A model generated the notes under the pieces. The model did no database searches. It was not told where the DNA came from and was given only the letters and a program-made list of their open reading frames with translations. DNA of 64,000 nt from contig JAGTWJ010000006.1 of assembly GCA_020064725.1 (NCBI GenBank), forward strand, positions 558,001 through 622,000, written 5' to 3'. Shown here one piece after another: positions 62,679 to 64,000 of the stretch (positions within the stretch are counted from its first letter, which is position 1; each line of letters opens with the position of its first letter). The position numbers and the translations under genes are program-made. The DNA is from Drechslerella dactyloides. Taxonomy: Eukaryota; Ascomycota; Orbiliomycetes; Orbiliales; Orbiliaceae.

Positions 62679-63550
62679 ATTATTTAATAAATTTTTTTAT
62701 AAAGGATTTTATAATTTTAAAATATATAATGTTATTTTTTAATATAAAATAGGCTATAAATTATTTTATATTTCAAAAAATAGCCTATAGTTTTTATTCT
62801 AATAATAAGACTATTATATTTGTTAATGAATTATTTTTTTAATTTGTATTAATTTATAATTTAATTTTAGTAGTTATATTTGATTTAGTAGATTACTTTA
62901 TAAACTAAGATCTAGAGATTTTAAATTATAAAATAGATTGTAAAATAATATTACTGACAACATCTAGCTTCTTATAATAAAAAAATTCAATAAAATTAGA
63001 AAAATAATATTTATTTTAAATATATATTTTTAGTTTATTATAAATCTTAATTTTTTAAATAATATAATTTATTTTATTATTTTATAATTATAGAATCCCT
63101 ATATAAAAAGAGCTTTTATTATTTTAAAATATTATTTAATAATTTAAATTATGATTTAACATATAAATTAAAATATATATCACAGAAATAAAGATAAGCT
63201 AATTTAATATATTATATTCTGTAGTTTACTGACCACAATTAATACAATAATTACTATAAATAATAGATTATATTATGAATTATTTTTTAAAATTAGAAGA
63301 TTAGTATTAATAATATATTATATTATATAAGTTAAGATTTTATATATATATTAGTATATATTATAATAATGTTTGTAGATTGTATGACAGAGTATTAAAA
63401 AACAATTAGACAGCAGTCTACAGACCACATAATTACATAGCTATTCAGAGTACTCTGTCACTAGCTAATGGTTGAACACTCTACAGTCTACATGCTGCTG
63501 TATATTAAACTGTATGCTAATTATGACCTGGATTGCTATTTAATCTAACA
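62679..63550 (-). mobile_element. Truncated Copia copy C, minus orientation
   Basis: Its reverse complement matches the start of Copia A: LTR5 (63316–63550), then the leader and gag region up to a point equivalent to about 34543. There it is cut off by the Gypsy LTR end at 62678. Sequence is RIP-decayed. Confidence 0.82.
63316..63550 (-). repeat. Copia LTR5 (235 bp), minus orientation
   Basis: Fifth full-length LTR. The reverse complement starts TGTTAGATTAAATAGCAATC at 63550, with the CCAGGTCATAATTAGCAT word following. Confidence 0.88.
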
Positions 63551-64000
63551 ATTTTATTTATAGTTTACTATTATTTTTCTAATTTTTAAAGTAGAAACCA
63601 ACTATAAGATTATTAGATTTAAAATTCCATAAGTATAACTACTTTAATTTTTTCATTTTTAATATTAAATAAGAATAAATATAAGATATTTTTTTTATCT
63701 TTATTATTCTTTTTATATTATTATATTTTAATAATTATAATTATAATATAAATAACACATTTTAAAAAATAATCCTTTTAAATAATATTTAACTAACTTC
63801 TTTTAATTAAGAATTATAGTCCTATGGTTAATATAATCAAAGCTAATATATTATATAATAATAAAATACATTTATTATTATTATATTAATTATAAAACAT
63901 ATTTTTAACCCAGAAAACATAGATTTATAGTTTTGCTAAAGTAAATTTTTATATAAATCCAATAAAAAAGTACTCCATTTTAGTATCTCTTTTAATATCA
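63551..64000. other. AT-rich sequence, nothing recognised
   Basis: About 450 bases right of LTR5. No open frame, repeat or element signature is recognised; probably more decayed repeat. Confidence 0.5.

Noticed and set aside
32500..64000. AT-rich block as mitochondrial DNA or a centromere
   Set aside because: Retrotransposon and DNA-transposon remnants with RIP-type changes explain it. No mitochondrial gene is present, and centromere identity cannot be judged from sequence.

Overview
The window is nuclear DNA of a filamentous ascomycete. Split genes with short GT–AG introns, the gene set (GrrA-type F-box protein, Pal1, Stm1-like protein, fungal NT-C2 protein) and an AT-rich block of transposons worn down by C-to-T changes typical of repeat-induced point mutation (RIP) all point to Pezizomycotina. 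Large AT-rich, RIP-damaged retrotransposon islands beside normal gene blocks are known from Eurotiomycetes such as Blastomyces and its Onygenales relatives. I suspect that group, but this is inference, not a species call.

Positions 1–32,205 are a dense housekeeping block. In order: the 3' end of the Mot1 ATPase (+); DNA topoisomerase III (-); the AP-1 gamma-adaptin (-); the GrrA F-box/LRR protein (-); an Stm1/HABP4-type mRNA-binding protein (-); the Pal1 morphology protein (-); sterol O-acyltransferase Are2 (-); a DUF1295 membrane protein (+); the mitochondrial m-AAA protease Yta12 (-); the pre-60S factor Rlp24 (-); the COMPASS subunit Spp1 (-); the mitochondrial import J-protein Tim14/Pam18 (+); an alpha/beta hydrolase (-); and an NT-C2 domain protein (+). 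I rebuilt these across introns by matching reading phase at splice sites. They do not form one pathway. Three pairs share short divergent promoters: are2/DUF1295, spp1/tim14 and hydrolase/NT-C2.

From about 32.2 kb base composition shifts to very AT-rich, and no intact native gene is recognisable to 64,000. The island is a nest of degraded elements. A Copia family with 235-bp LTRs forms a tandem array (33,676–54,307) in which LTRs are shared between units: LTR1–pol A–LTR2–pol B–Z1–LTR3–Z2–LTR4. Z is a 2.1–2.2 kb module of unknown function. Two pogo/Fot1-type transposons (1.88 and 1.89 kb, opposite orientations) and two 1,088-bp foldback elements with related termini are inserted in the island at TA sites. 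A Ty3/Gypsy chromodomain retrotransposon fills about 55.7–62.7 kb. It abuts a truncated Copia copy on the minus strand with a fifth 235-bp LTR (63,316–63,550).

The most unusual structures are in the island: a foldback element whose left end belongs to a different subfamily from the rest of it, a foldback element flanked by a 203-bp duplication of its host Copia, the Z module in two contexts, and a pogo copy whose RIP-strand bias flips partway along.
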